From contig CP014761.1 of assembly GCA_001647635.1 (NCBI GenBank), forward strand, positions 2,232,001 to 2,296,000: DNA of 64,000 nt, read 5' to 3'. Position numbers and translations under genes: made by a program. Positions 43,698 to 52,886 of this stretch are shown piece after piece; position 1 is the first letter of the stretch, and each line of letters opens with the position of its first letter. The notes under the pieces are model-generated. The model was given only the letters and a program-made list of their open reading frames with translations. It had not been told where the DNA came from and ran no database searches. The DNA comes from Leifsonia xyli. GTDB taxonomy: Bacteria; Actinomycetota; Actinomycetes; Actinomycetales; Microbacteriaceae.

Positions 43698-45122
43698 TCA
43701 GCGGGACTCCCACCAGGCGAGCAGGCGCCGTGTCGCCTCCTCCTCGCCGAGCGACCCCTCGTCGAGGCGCAGCTCCAGGAGGAACTTCATCGCCTGCCCC
43801 ACCTCTCTTCCCGGTCGCAGACCCAGGATGCTCATGACCTGCTCGCCGTCGAGGTCGGGGCGGACCGCGTCCAGCTCCTCCTGCTCCTTCAGCTCCTGGA
43901 TGCGCGATTCGAGGTCGTCGTAGGCGAATCCGAGCCGATCGGCCTTCCGGCGATTGCGCGTCGTCACGTCGGCGCGGGTGAGCATGTGCAGTCGTTCGAG
44001 CTGGGGACCGGCGTCGCGAACGTAACGGCGCACGGCGGAGTCCGTCCAGGCGCCGTCCGCGTAGCCGAAGAACCGCAGATGCAGCTCGATCAGCCGGGCG
44101 ACGGCGTCGATGGTCGCCTTGTCGAAGCGCAGCGCAGTCAGCCGCTTCCTCGCGAGCTTCGCGCCGACGACGTCATGGTGGTGGAAGCTGACCGCTCCGC
44201 CCGGCTCGAACCGTCGGGTGGCCGGCTTCCCGATGTCGTGCAGGATGGCGGCAAGCCGGAGGACGAGGTCGGGCGCCTCCCCCGGATGCCGCTCCTTCTC
44301 GTATCCGATGGCCTGGTCCAGCACGGTGAGACTGTGCTGGTACACGTCCTTGTGGTGGTGGTGCTCGTCGGCCTCCAGCCGCAGGGCCGGGATCTCGGGG
44401 ACCACGAGTTCGGCGAGACCGCTGTCGACCAGCAGCTCGAGACCGGCACGCGGCTCGTCCGCCATCAGGAGCTTGCTGAACTCGTCACGGACGCGCTCGG
44501 CGCTCACGATCTCGATGCGGTCGGCCATCGCCGCCATCGCGGCGCGCGTCTCGTCGTCGACGGCGAAACCGAGCTGTGCCGTGAAACGCGCGGCGCGCAT
44601 CATCCGCAGCGGATCGTCACCGAACGAGATCTGCGGCGTGCTGGGCGTGCGGAGCACCCCCGCGATGAGGTCCTCGACCCCGCCCGACGGGTCGACCAGC
44701 CGCACCTCGGGAAGGCGCAGGGCGAGCGCGTTGACCGTGAAGTCGCGCCGCATCAGGTCGCCCTCGAGTGTGTCGCCGAACTCCACCTCGGGCTTGCGGG
44801 TGGTGCCGTCGTAGCTGTCGCTGCGATACGTCGTGATCTCGACGGTGTCGTCGCCGAGACGCGCGCCGATCGTGCCGAACTGGCGGCCCACGTCCCAGAC
44901 GGCGTCGGCGACGGGGGAGACGATGCGCAGGATGTCGTCGGGGCGCGCGTCCGTCGTGAAGTCGAGGTCGTGCACCTGACGGCCCAGGAGCGCGTCGCGC
45001 ACCGGCCCTCCGACGAGCGAGAGCTCGTGTCCCACGGCCGCGAAGGCGTCGGCGAGGCGGGCGACCGACGGCGTACGAGCGAGGTCGCCGAGGCGTTCGA
45101 GGGATTCGGCGACGCTCTGCAT
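43698..45122 (-). CDS. pcnA: CCA tRNA nucleotidyltransferase
   Basis: The 474-residue class II enzyme adds or repairs the CCA end of tRNAs. It has LVGGPVRDALLGRQVHDLDFTT-type sequence (GGxVRD and the catalytic DxD), RRDFTVNALAL, the neck region RMMRAARFTAQLGF, and an HD domain (YQHSLTVLDQ, AAILHDIGKPATR). I place the start at the ATG 45122. It is divergent from the DUF6049 gene. Confidence 0.93.
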   Translation of the reverse strand: MQSVAESLERLGDLARTPSVARLADAFAAVGHELSLVGGPVRDALLGRQVHDLDFTTDARPDDILRIVSPVADAVWDVGRQFGTIGARLGDDTVEITTYRSDSYDGTTRKPEVEFGDTLEGDLMRRDFTVNALALRLPEVRLVDPSGGVEDLIAGVLRTPSTPQISFGDDPLRMMRAARFTAQLGFAVDDETRAAMAAMADRIEIVSAERVRDEFSKLLMADEPRAGLELLVDSGLAELVVPEIPALRLEADEHHHHKDVYQHSLTVLDQAIGYEKERHPGEAPDLVLRLAAILHDIGKPATRRFEPGGAVSFHHHDVVGAKLARKRLTALRFDKATIDAVARLIELHLRFFGYADGAWTDSAVRRYVRDAGPQLERLHMLTRADVTTRNRRKADRLGFAYDDLESRIQELKEQEELDAVRPDLDGEQVMSILGLRPGREVGQAMKFLLELRLDEGSLGEEEATRRLLAWWESR

Positions 45123-45172
45123 GGTGCCCCAGTTTAACGGCCCCGCTCGCCGGCCTCTCAGGGGGTGACCTC

Positions 45173-45178
45173 TACAAT
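45173..45178 (+). promoter_or_regulatory. -10 element for a leaderless transcript
   Basis: TACAAT lies 8 bases before the ATG at 45186. Transcription would be expected to start at about that ATG, giving a leaderless mRNA. No clear -35 is seen. Confidence 0.45.
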
Positions 45179-45185
45179 CGTCGTC

Positions 45186-45221
45186 ATGGAGGCCGAGTCG
45201 GGATCGCGCGTCGACGCATGA
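45186..45221 (+). CDS. Possible leaderless 11-codon leader ORF
   Basis: ATG at 45186 opens an 11-residue frame (MEAESGSRVDA) whose stop overlaps the DUF6049 start codon (ATGA). Its position right after a TACAAT -10 suggests a leaderless leader peptide that couples translation of the large downstream gene. The peptide is too short for family assignment. It could be chance. Confidence 0.35.
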   Translation: MEAESGSRVDA

Positions 45222-47440
45222 GCGCAGCCTCCTCCACCCTCCGCGGGGGTGCGTCGTTCCGCGCCCGCGTCCGCCGGATGGCCGCCGCGATCGCCGTGGG
45301 AGCGCTGGCGACCCTGACCGCCACGACGGGTGCCTCCCTGCCGGCGAGCGGCGCAACGCCGGGCCCGACCCCGGCGCCGCCCGCATCCGCCTCCGACTCC
45401 GCCCTGACGGCGACCGTCACCGCGGACGACGGGGGAGTGGTCACCGCGGGCAAGGCGCTGGGGGTCTCCGTCACGGTGTCGAACCCGACCGACACGGCTT
45501 ACACCTCCGGATCGGTCGGACTCTGGATCGATCCGTCGCCGCAGGAGGGACGCAAGGCGCTGGCGACGTGGCTCGCCTCGACCGACAAGCCCGCCGATGC
45601 CGTCGCCCTCGGCGAGGCGCAGCTCAACACCCTCGAACCCGGCTCGAGCACGGTGGTCCGGGTTACCGTCCCGGCCGCATCGCTCCCGTTCTCGGCACGC
45701 ACGTCCTCCGGGGTGTTCGGGATGGGCGCGACCGTGCGGGCTGGACAGGCGGACGCCGAGCCGCGCGGCTCGGTCGTCTGGTATCCGGGCGGCAGCGCGA
45801 CGCAGTCGAGCATCAACGTCGCTCTGCCGATCGTCACGCCCTCCGGCTCGGACGGCCTCATCGCCGCAGACGACCTCGCGACCTACACCGCACCGAACGG
45901 CATCCTGACCAGAGAACTCGACGGCCTGATCGGCCACACCACGGTGACCGTGGGCATCGACCCGATGATCATCGCGTCCATCCGGCTGCTCGGCAACGCC
46001 GCCCCGGCGAGCGCGGTGGACTGGCTCACCCGCTTGTCCGAGCTGCCGAACGACACCTTCTCTCTCGGTTACGGGGACGCCGACACGGTCGGGCAGATCC
46101 AAGCCGGACTCCCGGCCCCGCTGGCCCCCACCTCCCTCGCCTACGCGATCGATCCCAAGAACTTCACGCCGGCGCCCACCCCGGTGGGCGAGCCCTCCAC
46201 GGCCACCCCGACAGCCACCCCGCGTACGTCGACGACTCCGACTCCCACGCCGACGGCCACGCCCGGTCCGGTCGTGCCCGACCTCAAGACGCTGCTCGCG
46301 TGGGACTACACGCTCTCCGGCATCAGCTGGCCCGGCGACAAGACCGTCCGCCGCGCCGATCTCGCCCCACTGGCGGCTGTGGGGCTCACGACCACGATCG
46401 TCTCCGGCAGCAACACGAACGCGGCCGACCTGTCGACGACGCCCTCCGCACCGGTCGGCGGCGGCAACGACCGCATCCTCCAATCCGACCAGGCGCTCAG
46501 CGACGCCCTGGCTCAAGCCGTCTCCGCGCCGAGCGACATCGCATGGAACTCCGCGATGACGAAGGTCAACGCGCAGCTGGAGCTGATCAGCCAGGAGTCC
46601 GGCGACGCCCGGCGCCTGCTGGTCGCCCTCGATCGCTCCTGGCCGTCGAGCGGCACACAGCTGGAGCGGACGCTGAACGCCCTGTTCTCGTCGCCCTGGT
46701 CCGCACCCGCATCGTTCTCCTCCGTGGCCCAGGCCCCTGCCAGCGCCGGTCTCGACCTGGTGGACGCGCCGGAGTCCGCCGACCGCATCACGAACATCCG
46801 GGCGCTGGTCCAGGACGAGGGATCGCTCGGCCAGTTCGCCACGGTGCTCGACGACCCGACGCGGCTCACCGGGCGCACACGCGCCCAGCTGCTCACCCTT
46901 CTGGCGGTGTCCTGGCAGAACCCCCGCACGGACTGGCCCGCGGCCGTGACGGCAGCGCGGAAGGCGACGGTCGCGACGTTGCACTCGATCCACATCCTGC
47001 CCACCGAGAACGTCAACCTCGTGAGCGCGCAGGGCTCCATCCCGTTCACGGTGAGCAACGAGCTGCCCGACGACGCGGCGACGATCGTGCTCACCGCATC
47101 CCCGTCCAACAGCCGGCTCGAGGTCGACCAGTCGACGACCAAGCGCATCCTGAAGGATTCGCGGGCGACGGTCCTGATCCCGGTGAAGGCGAAGGTCGGC
47201 AACGGCCAGGTCGTGCTCTCGCTGCAGCTGTACAGCCCGACCGGAGTGCCGATCGGGGACCCGACGTCGGTGACGGTGGATGTGCACGCCGACTGGGAGG
47301 GCATCGGCGCGCTGATCTTCGGCATCCTCCTCGTTCTGCTGTTCGGCTTCGGGATCGTGCGCAACATCCTGCGCCGACGCTCGAAGGGCGCCGAGGACGC
47401 AGAGGCGGAGCCTGCGGAAGCCGAGGGCGAGGATGGCTAG
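45218..47440 (+). CDS. DUF6049-family membrane-anchored protein
   Basis: The 740-residue protein has a signal-like N-terminus (AAAIAVGALATLTATTGASL), a large extracytoplasmic part with a Thr/Pro-rich low-complexity segment (about residues 325-350), and a C-terminal membrane span (IGALIFGILLVLLFGFGIV) with an acidic cytoplasmic tail. It corresponds to the conserved actinobacterial gene just before murJ (as Rv3909-Rv3910 in M. tuberculosis). Role unknown but probably in cell envelope assembly. The NUDIX gene often found upstream is missing. Confidence 0.8.
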   Translation: MSAASSTLRGGASFRARVRRMAAAIAVGALATLTATTGASLPASGATPGPTPAPPASASDSALTATVTADDGGVVTAGKALGVSVTVSNPTDTAYTSGSVGLWIDPSPQEGRKALATWLASTDKPADAVALGEAQLNTLEPGSSTVVRVTVPAASLPFSARTSSGVFGMGATVRAGQADAEPRGSVVWYPGGSATQSSINVALPIVTPSGSDGLIAADDLATYTAPNGILTRELDGLIGHTTVTVGIDPMIIASIRLLGNAAPASAVDWLTRLSELPNDTFSLGYGDADTVGQIQAGLPAPLAPTSLAYAIDPKNFTPAPTPVGEPSTATPTATPRTSTTPTPTPTATPGPVVPDLKTLLAWDYTLSGISWPGDKTVRRADLAPLAAVGLTTTIVSGSNTNAADLSTTPSAPVGGGNDRILQSDQALSDALAQAVSAPSDIAWNSAMTKVNAQLELISQESGDARRLLVALDRSWPSSGTQLERTLNALFSSPWSAPASFSSVAQAPASAGLDLVDAPESADRITNIRALVQDEGSLGQFATVLDDPTRLTGRTRAQLLTLLAVSWQNPRTDWPAAVTAARKATVATLHSIHILPTENVNLVSAQGSIPFTVSNELPDDAATIVLTASPSNSRLEVDQSTTKRILKDSRATVLIPVKAKVGNGQVVLSLQLYSPTGVPIGDPTSVTVDVHADWEGIGALIFGILLVLLFGFGIVRNILRRRSKGAEDAEAEPAEAEGEDG

Positions 47441-49039
47441 CGTCGGCCGCGCCAGTGCGCTCCTCGCCTCCGGAACACTGGTCTCGCGTCTCCTCGGCTT
47501 CGCCAAGGCGTGGCTGCTGGTTCAGGCGATCGGCGTCGTCTCCTTCGCCGCGAACGCGTACGGTACGGCGACCGCCATCCCGAACAGCCTCTACGCGATC
47601 ATCGCCCAGGGCATCCTCAACGCCATCCTGGTGCCGCAGATCGTGCGCGCCTCGGTCAACCCGACGGCGGTCGCGCGTACATCAACAAGCTCGTCACCCT
47701 CGGGATGGTCGTCTTCGCGGCCGTCGCCCTCGTCGCGACCTTCCTGGCGCCCGTCCTCGTCGCACTGTTCGGCGTGCCGGAGTCGCAGCGTGCGCTGGCT
47801 ACCGCGTTCGCCTACTGGTCCCTTCCGCAGATCTTCTTCCTCGGCCTGTACACGCTGCTGGGCGAGGTGCTCAACGCCCGCAAGTTCTTCGGCCCGTTCA
47901 CCTGGGCGCCGGTCGTCAACAACATCGTCGCCATCGTCATGCTGGGGGCCTTCATCCTGGCGTTCGGGGCCTTCGCGACCGGTAACCCCCATAGCCAGTG
48001 GGCGCTCGGGATGATCGCCCTTCTCGCCGGGGGAGCGACGCTCGGCATCGCGGCCCAGGCGCTCATCCTCTTCCTCTTCTGGCGCCGGGTCGGGCTGCGC
48101 TTCCGCTTCGACTTCGGTTGGCGCGGCGTCGAACTGGGCACCGCTGGAAAGGCGGCCGGCTGGACCTTCGCCATGCTGATCGCGACGCAGGTCGCGGGCG
48201 TCATCGAACTGAACGTCTCGAACTCGGCGGGCGCCGCGTACGCGGGCTCCTTCGCCATGCAGAACGCGTGGCTCATCTTCATGCTCCCGCACGGCATCAT
48301 CGCCGTCTCGATCGTCACGGCCTTCTACACGCGGATGGCCGAGCACGCGCACCGCGGATCCGTCCAGGACTTCCGCCAGGACTTCTCCTCCGCGGCCCGC
48401 TCGATCATGTTCCTGATCGTGTTCTCCTCCGCCGCCCTCATCGTCACCGCGTACCCCATCGCGAGAGTGTTCACCTCGGACTACCAGGCCATGGGTCTCG
48501 TCCTCATCGCGTACCTCGTCGGCCTCGTACCCTTCTCCCTGGTGTTCATGGCGCAGAGGGCGTTCTACTCGCTCGGGGACACGCGCACGCCGTTCCTCTT
48601 CACGCTCGCCCAGGTCGCCGTCATCATCGCCGGCGTGCTGCTGTGCTTCCTGGCACCGCCGCAGACGCGAGCGGCGTCGGTCGCCCTCGTCGTGTCGATC
48701 GCCAGTGTCGTGCAGGCGGTACTCGCCTTCGCGCTCCTGCGGCGGCGGACCGGGGGAGTGGACGGAACCCGCATCCTCGGCTCTCTGTGGCGCTTCGTGC
48801 TCGCCGGCGTCGCCTCGATCGCCGCCGGCGCCGGCTTCCTCGTTATCCTCGGCGGTGTCGGCCCAGGCGCCTTCCCGGTCAGCGGCCCGATCGCAGCGAT
48901 CATCGCGACGGCGGTGATCGGCGTCGTCATGCTGGTCGTCTACGCGGGCTTCCTCGTCATCCTCCGGTCACCCGATCTCGAGGCCGGTCTCGCGCCCATC
49001 CTGAACCGGCTCGGAGGGCGCACTCGCGCGTCCAGGTGA
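47433..49039 (+). CDS. murJ: Lipid II flippase MurJ (frameshifted in this sequence)
   Basis: MurJ flips peptidoglycan precursors across the membrane. The 5' part (RASALLASGTLVSRLLGFAK, NAILVPQIVRASVNP) and the 3' part (INKLVTLGMVVFAAVALVAT, then many membrane segments such as MAQRAFYSLGDTRTPF) lie in different frames that meet at about 47660-47675; adding one G restores NPDGGRAYINKL. As MurJ is normally essential, a sequencing or assembly error is likelier than a real mutation. A C-terminal pseudokinase domain, as in mycobacteria, is absent. Confidence 0.88.
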
Positions 49040-49042
49040 CAC

Positions 49043-49068
49043 GGAATAGCATCCGCCTAGGATGTGTT
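49043..49068 (+). promoter_or_regulatory. SigR/SigH-type promoter of trxB-trxA
   Basis: GGAAT (49043-49047), 18 bases, GTT (49066-49068) matches the actinobacterial disulfide-stress sigma factor promoter (SigR in Streptomyces, SigH in mycobacteria), which is known to drive trxBA. It lies about 55 bases upstream of the trxB GTG. Confidence 0.6.
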
Positions 49069-49121
49069 CTACAGGTCGACACCTCCAGACGAAGGTGTCA
49101 GGACAGATCAGGAGTTCCGCT

Positions 49122-50108
49122 GTGCGGCAGATCATCATCATCGGTTCCGGCCCTGCCGGTTACACCGCGGCCATCTACGCGGCCCGCGCCAACCTCAAGC
49201 CGCTGCTGATCGCCTCCTCCGTCGAGGCCGGTGGCGAGCTCATGAACACCACCGAGGTCGAGAACTTCCCGGGCTTCCCCGAGGCCGTCATGGGACCGGA
49301 CCTCATGTTCAAAATGCAGGCGCAGGCCGAGAAGTTCGGCACCGAGATCGTCCTCGACGACGTCGTGTCGGTCGACCTGACCGGCGAGGTCAAGAGGGTC
49401 ACCCTCGGCTCCGGCGCGGTGCACGAGGCGCTGGCCGTGATCTTCGCGACCGGCTCGGCCTACCGCAAGCTGGGTCTCGCCGACGAGGAGCGACTGTCCG
49501 GACACGGCGTCTCCTGGTGCGCCACCTGCGACGGCTTCTTCTTCCGTCAGCGCACGATCGCCGTCGTCGGAGGCGGCGACTCCGCGATGGAGGAGGCCAC
49601 CTTCCTCACGCGCTTCGCCGACAAGGTGTACGTCATCCACCGCCGCGACAGCCTCCGCGCCTCCAAGATCATGCAGGACCGCGCGTTCGCCAACGACAAG
49701 ATCGAGTTCATCTGGAACTCCGAGGTCATCGGCATCGGCGGCGACGAGCAGGTGCAGGATGTCCAGCTGCGCAACCTGGTCACCGGCGAGGAGAGCGAGC
49801 TGCAGCTGCAGGGCCTCTTCATCGCGATCGGCAACGACCCGCGCGTCCACCTCGTCCACGGCCAGCTCGACCTGACCCCCGAGGGTACGATCGCCGTCCA
49901 GGGCCGCACCTCGAAGACCAACCTGCCCGGCGTCTTCGCCGCGGGCGACGTCATCGACCCCACCTACCGCCAGGCGGTCACCGCCGCGGCGTCCGGTACG
50001 GTCGCCGCGCTCGACGCGGAGCACTACCTGACCACGCTCCCCAAGAACTTGCTCGACAGCGCAGCGGATGGCGCGTCGGGTGACCTCGAACTCACGACCA
50101 CCGCATAA
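49122..50108 (+). CDS. trxB: Thioredoxin-disulfide reductase
   Basis: The 328-residue flavoenzyme passes electrons from NADPH to thioredoxin. It has the FAD motif GSGPAGYTAAIYAARA (from about residue 8), the redox pair CATC (133-136), the NADPH motif VVGGGDSAMEEATFL, and GVFAAGDVIDPTYRQAVTAA near the end. I chose the GTG at 49122 (AGGAG upstream). trxA follows after 14 bases. Confidence 0.95.
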   Translation: MRQIIIIGSGPAGYTAAIYAARANLKPLLIASSVEAGGELMNTTEVENFPGFPEAVMGPDLMFKMQAQAEKFGTEIVLDDVVSVDLTGEVKRVTLGSGAVHEALAVIFATGSAYRKLGLADEERLSGHGVSWCATCDGFFFRQRTIAVVGGGDSAMEEATFLTRFADKVYVIHRRDSLRASKIMQDRAFANDKIEFIWNSEVIGIGGDEQVQDVQLRNLVTGEESELQLQGLFIAIGNDPRVHLVHGQLDLTPEGTIAVQGRTSKTNLPGVFAAGDVIDPTYRQAVTAAASGTVAALDAEHYLTTLPKNLLDSAADGASGDLELTTTA

Positions 50109-50122
50109 GGAGAAACAAGACA

Positions 50123-50449
50123 ATGTCAGCAGCACGTTCGGTCACGGACTCCAGCTTCGAGCAGGACGTCCTCAACAGCGAGAAGACCATCCTCGTGGAC
50201 TTCTGGGCTGAGTGGTGCGGTCCGTGTCGCGCCGTCGGCCCGATCCTCGACCAGATCGCCTCCGAGCACGCCGACAAGATCGAGATCGTCAAGCTCAACG
50301 TCGACGAGAACCCGCAGACCGCTGCGAAGTACCAGATCACCTCCATCCCCGCGATGAAGGTCTACCAGGGTGGCGAGGTCGTCAAGACCGTCATCGGCGC
50401 CAAGCCGAAGCCCGCCCTCGAGGCCGACCTGGCCGCCTACCTCGCGTAG
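50123..50449 (+). CDS. trxA: Thioredoxin
   Basis: The 108-residue thioredoxin has the active site WCGPCR (Cys 32 and 35), VDFWAEWCGPC, and the cis-Pro segment ITSIPAMKVY. It is the electron acceptor of TrxB. AAGGAG lies before the ATG. It is followed by a strong terminator, so trxB-trxA is a two-gene operon. Confidence 0.96.
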   Translation: MSAARSVTDSSFEQDVLNSEKTILVDFWAEWCGPCRAVGPILDQIASEHADKIEIVKLNVDENPQTAAKYQITSIPAMKVYQGGEVVKTVIGAKPKPALEADLAAYLA

Positions 50450-50467
50450 CGCGACCCGTCCTCTTCA

Positions 50468-50504
50468 GACCCGTCCGGCGCTCACCCGCCGGGCGGGTCT
50501 TTTT
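50468..50504 (+). terminator. Intrinsic terminator after trxA
   Basis: A 13-bp stem (50468-50480 with 50487-50499, one mismatch at most) is followed by TTTTT, a canonical Rho-independent terminator 19 bases after the trxA stop. Confidence 0.9.
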
Positions 50505-50587
50505 CGTACCCGCCGACGGTCACCGATTTTCCCGCCGGTGCGCCGCCCCCATAGCATTGCTCAACGGCAGAGAAACGGAACCCACAC

Positions 50588-51913
50588 GTGATCGAACAGG
50601 GGACCCCGCAGCAGCGGGGCAACAATCTGGACCCGTGGTACAACCACTACGCACAGCGCACCAGCGGCCTGGCCGCCAGTGAGGTCCGAGCCCTGTTCGC
50701 CGTCGCCAGCCGACCCGAGGTGGTCTCGCTGGCCGGCGGCATGCCGTACGTGTCCGCCCTCCCGCAAGACCTGGTGGTCGGGGCGATGGATCGGGTCATG
50801 CGCGAGCAGGGCGCCGTCGCCCTCCAGTACGGTTCCGGGCAGGGCGTTCCGGCCCTCCGCGAGCAGATCCTGGAGGTCATGGCGCTCGAGGGCATCAGCG
50901 GCAGCGCCGATGACGTCATCGTGACGACCGGGTCGCAGCACGCGCTGGAGCTGTTCAGCAAACTGTTCCTCGACCCGGGGGACGTCGTGCTCGCCGAAGG
51001 CCCGAGCTACGTCACGGCGATGGTCATCTTCAAGTCGTATCAGGCGGAGGTGGACCACGTCCCCTCCGACGAGCACGGCCTCATCCCCGAGGCCCTGCGG
51101 GAGCACATCGCCCGTCTCAAGGCCGCGGGGCGCACCCTGAAGTTCCTCTACACGGTGCCGACGTTCCACAACCCGGCCGGTGTGACGCTCACCTGGAAGC
51201 GCCGGCTCGAGATCCTCGAGATCGCACGCCAGAACGACATCCTCGTGCTGGAGGACAACCCCTACGGGCTGCTCTACTTCGAGGAGAAGCCCCCGGCGGC
51301 CATGCGCTCGGTCGAGAAGGACGGCGTCGTGTACCTGGGCACGTTCTCGAAGACACTCGCCCCCGGCTTCCGCGTGGGATGGGCGCTCGCGCCCCACGCC
51401 ATCCGCGAGAAGCTCATCCTCGCCAACGAGGCGGCCGTGCTGAGCCCGAGTTCGTTCAGCCAGCTCGTGATCTCGCAGTACCTGAGCGACGCCGACTGGA
51501 AGGGCCAGATCGACACCTTCCGCGGCGTGTACCGCGAGCGCAAGGAGGCGATGGTCTCGGCGCTGGCCGAGCACCTGCCCGAGCTCAGCTGGACCGACCC
51601 GAACGGCGGGTTCTACGTCTGGGTCACCCTGCCGCCGCACCTCGACTCCAAGGCGATGCTTCCGCGCGCCGTCACCGAACTCGTGGCCTACACTCCCGGC
51701 ACCGCGTTCTTCGCGGATGGATCGGGCGCGCAGAACATCCGACTGTCCTTCTGCTACCCGACGCCCGAGAACATCCGTGTCGGCGTTCGCCGTCTCGCCA
51801 ACGTGATCGGCGGGGAGCAGGATCTGCTGGATACCTTCGCCGGCACTGGCCCGCTTGACGCGTCGCAGCGTCGAAGCCGGACAAGCGCCAATCCTCCTAC
51901 CGACCTTCGTTGA
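50588..51913 (+). CDS. PLP-dependent aminotransferase (LysN/GntR-related class I)
   Basis: The 441-residue fold type I aminotransferase has LAGGMPYVSALP, QYGSGQGVPALREQI, TVPTFHNPAGVTLTWKRR, and the PLP lysine in LGTFSKTLAPGFRVGW (about residue 255). This resembles 2-aminoadipate aminotransferases and the aminotransferase half of MocR regulators, but there is no N-terminal helix-turn-helix. Substrate not predictable. The start is the GTG at 50588. Confidence 0.85.
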   Translation: MIEQGTPQQRGNNLDPWYNHYAQRTSGLAASEVRALFAVASRPEVVSLAGGMPYVSALPQDLVVGAMDRVMREQGAVALQYGSGQGVPALREQILEVMALEGISGSADDVIVTTGSQHALELFSKLFLDPGDVVLAEGPSYVTAMVIFKSYQAEVDHVPSDEHGLIPEALREHIARLKAAGRTLKFLYTVPTFHNPAGVTLTWKRRLEILEIARQNDILVLEDNPYGLLYFEEKPPAAMRSVEKDGVVYLGTFSKTLAPGFRVGWALAPHAIREKLILANEAAVLSPSSFSQLVISQYLSDADWKGQIDTFRGVYRERKEAMVSALAEHLPELSWTDPNGGFYVWVTLPPHLDSKAMLPRAVTELVAYTPGTAFFADGSGAQNIRLSFCYPTPENIRVGVRRLANVIGGEQDLLDTFAGTGPLDASQRRSRTSANPPTDLR

Positions 51914-51929
51914 CGAGAAAGGCCTGATC

Positions 51930-52886
51930 ATGGCACAAAATGGCGCACTTGAGATCGTCGTTCTCGCTGGCGGAATCTCTCACGAGCGCGACGTATCGCT
52001 GCGCAGCGGGCGCCGTGTCGCGGACGGCCTGAATGCGCTGGGCCACCGGGTTTCGCTCCGTGATCCGGATGCGTCCCTCCTCGCGTTCCTGGACGAGAGC
52101 CGACCGGACGTCGTGTGGCCGGCACTCCATGGGGCGAGCGGAGAGGACGGAGCCCTGCGCGGACTCCTGGAGCTGACGGGGGTGCCGTTCGTCGGCTCGC
52201 GCGCGGATGCGTCTCGCCTCGCGTGGTCGAAGCCGAACGCCAAGACGATCGTCCATCGCGCCGGTGTGGCCACCCCGGCATCTGTCACGCTTCCACAGGA
52301 GACCTTCCGCGAGCTCGGCGCCGGGAGCGTCCTCGAGACGGTTCTAGCCGGCCTGACGCTCCCGGTGGTCGTCAAGCCGGCACAGGGCGGATCGGCACAG
52401 GGTGTGACGATCGTCGCGTCCGCCGAGGAGCTTCCTCGCGCGATGGTCGACGCCTACACGTACTCCGATGTCGCACTGATCGAGCAGAAGGTCGACGGTG
52501 TCGAGGTCTCGGTAACCGTCGTGGACACCGGAGACGGCCCGTCTGCGTTGCCGGCAGTCGAGATCGAACCGGTCGACGGGGCATACACGTTCGATGCGCG
52601 CTACAACGCAGGGGAGACCCGGTTCTACGTGCCGGCCCGGCTGGACGAGCAGGTCTCTGCAGCCGTCGCTGAGGCGGCGGTGCACGCCCACATCGCGCTG
52701 GGCCTGCGGCATCTGTCCCGAATCGACCTCATCGTGGATGCCGCCGGGACGCCGTGGTTCCTCGAAGCCAACGTGCTTCCGGGCCTCACCGAGACCTCGA
52801 TCATGCCCCAGGCGATCACCGCGTCCGGGCGCGAGCCGGGCGCCGTCTACGCCGAACTCGCCCGTGCGGCGATCGCCGACGCCTGA
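51930..52886 (+). CDS. ddl: D-alanine--D-alanine ligase family protein
   Basis: The 318-residue ATP-grasp protein has VLAGGISHERDVSLRSG near the start, LHGASGEDGALRGLLE, PVVVKPAQGGSAQGV, and the metal/ATP segment WFLEANVLPGLTETS. The family joins two D-Ala for peptidoglycan. It is slightly shorter than classic Ddl (about 350), so a related D-Ala-D-Ala-ligase-like enzyme is possible. I chose the ATG at 51930 (AAAGG upstream). It abuts parB tail to tail. Confidence 0.85.
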   Translation: MAQNGALEIVVLAGGISHERDVSLRSGRRVADGLNALGHRVSLRDPDASLLAFLDESRPDVVWPALHGASGEDGALRGLLELTGVPFVGSRADASRLAWSKPNAKTIVHRAGVATPASVTLPQETFRELGAGSVLETVLAGLTLPVVVKPAQGGSAQGVTIVASAEELPRAMVDAYTYSDVALIEQKVDGVEVSVTVVDTGDGPSALPAVEIEPVDGAYTFDARYNAGETRFYVPARLDEQVSAAVAEAAVHAHIALGLRHLSRIDLIVDAAGTPWFLEANVLPGLTETSIMPQAITASGREPGAVYAELARAAIADA

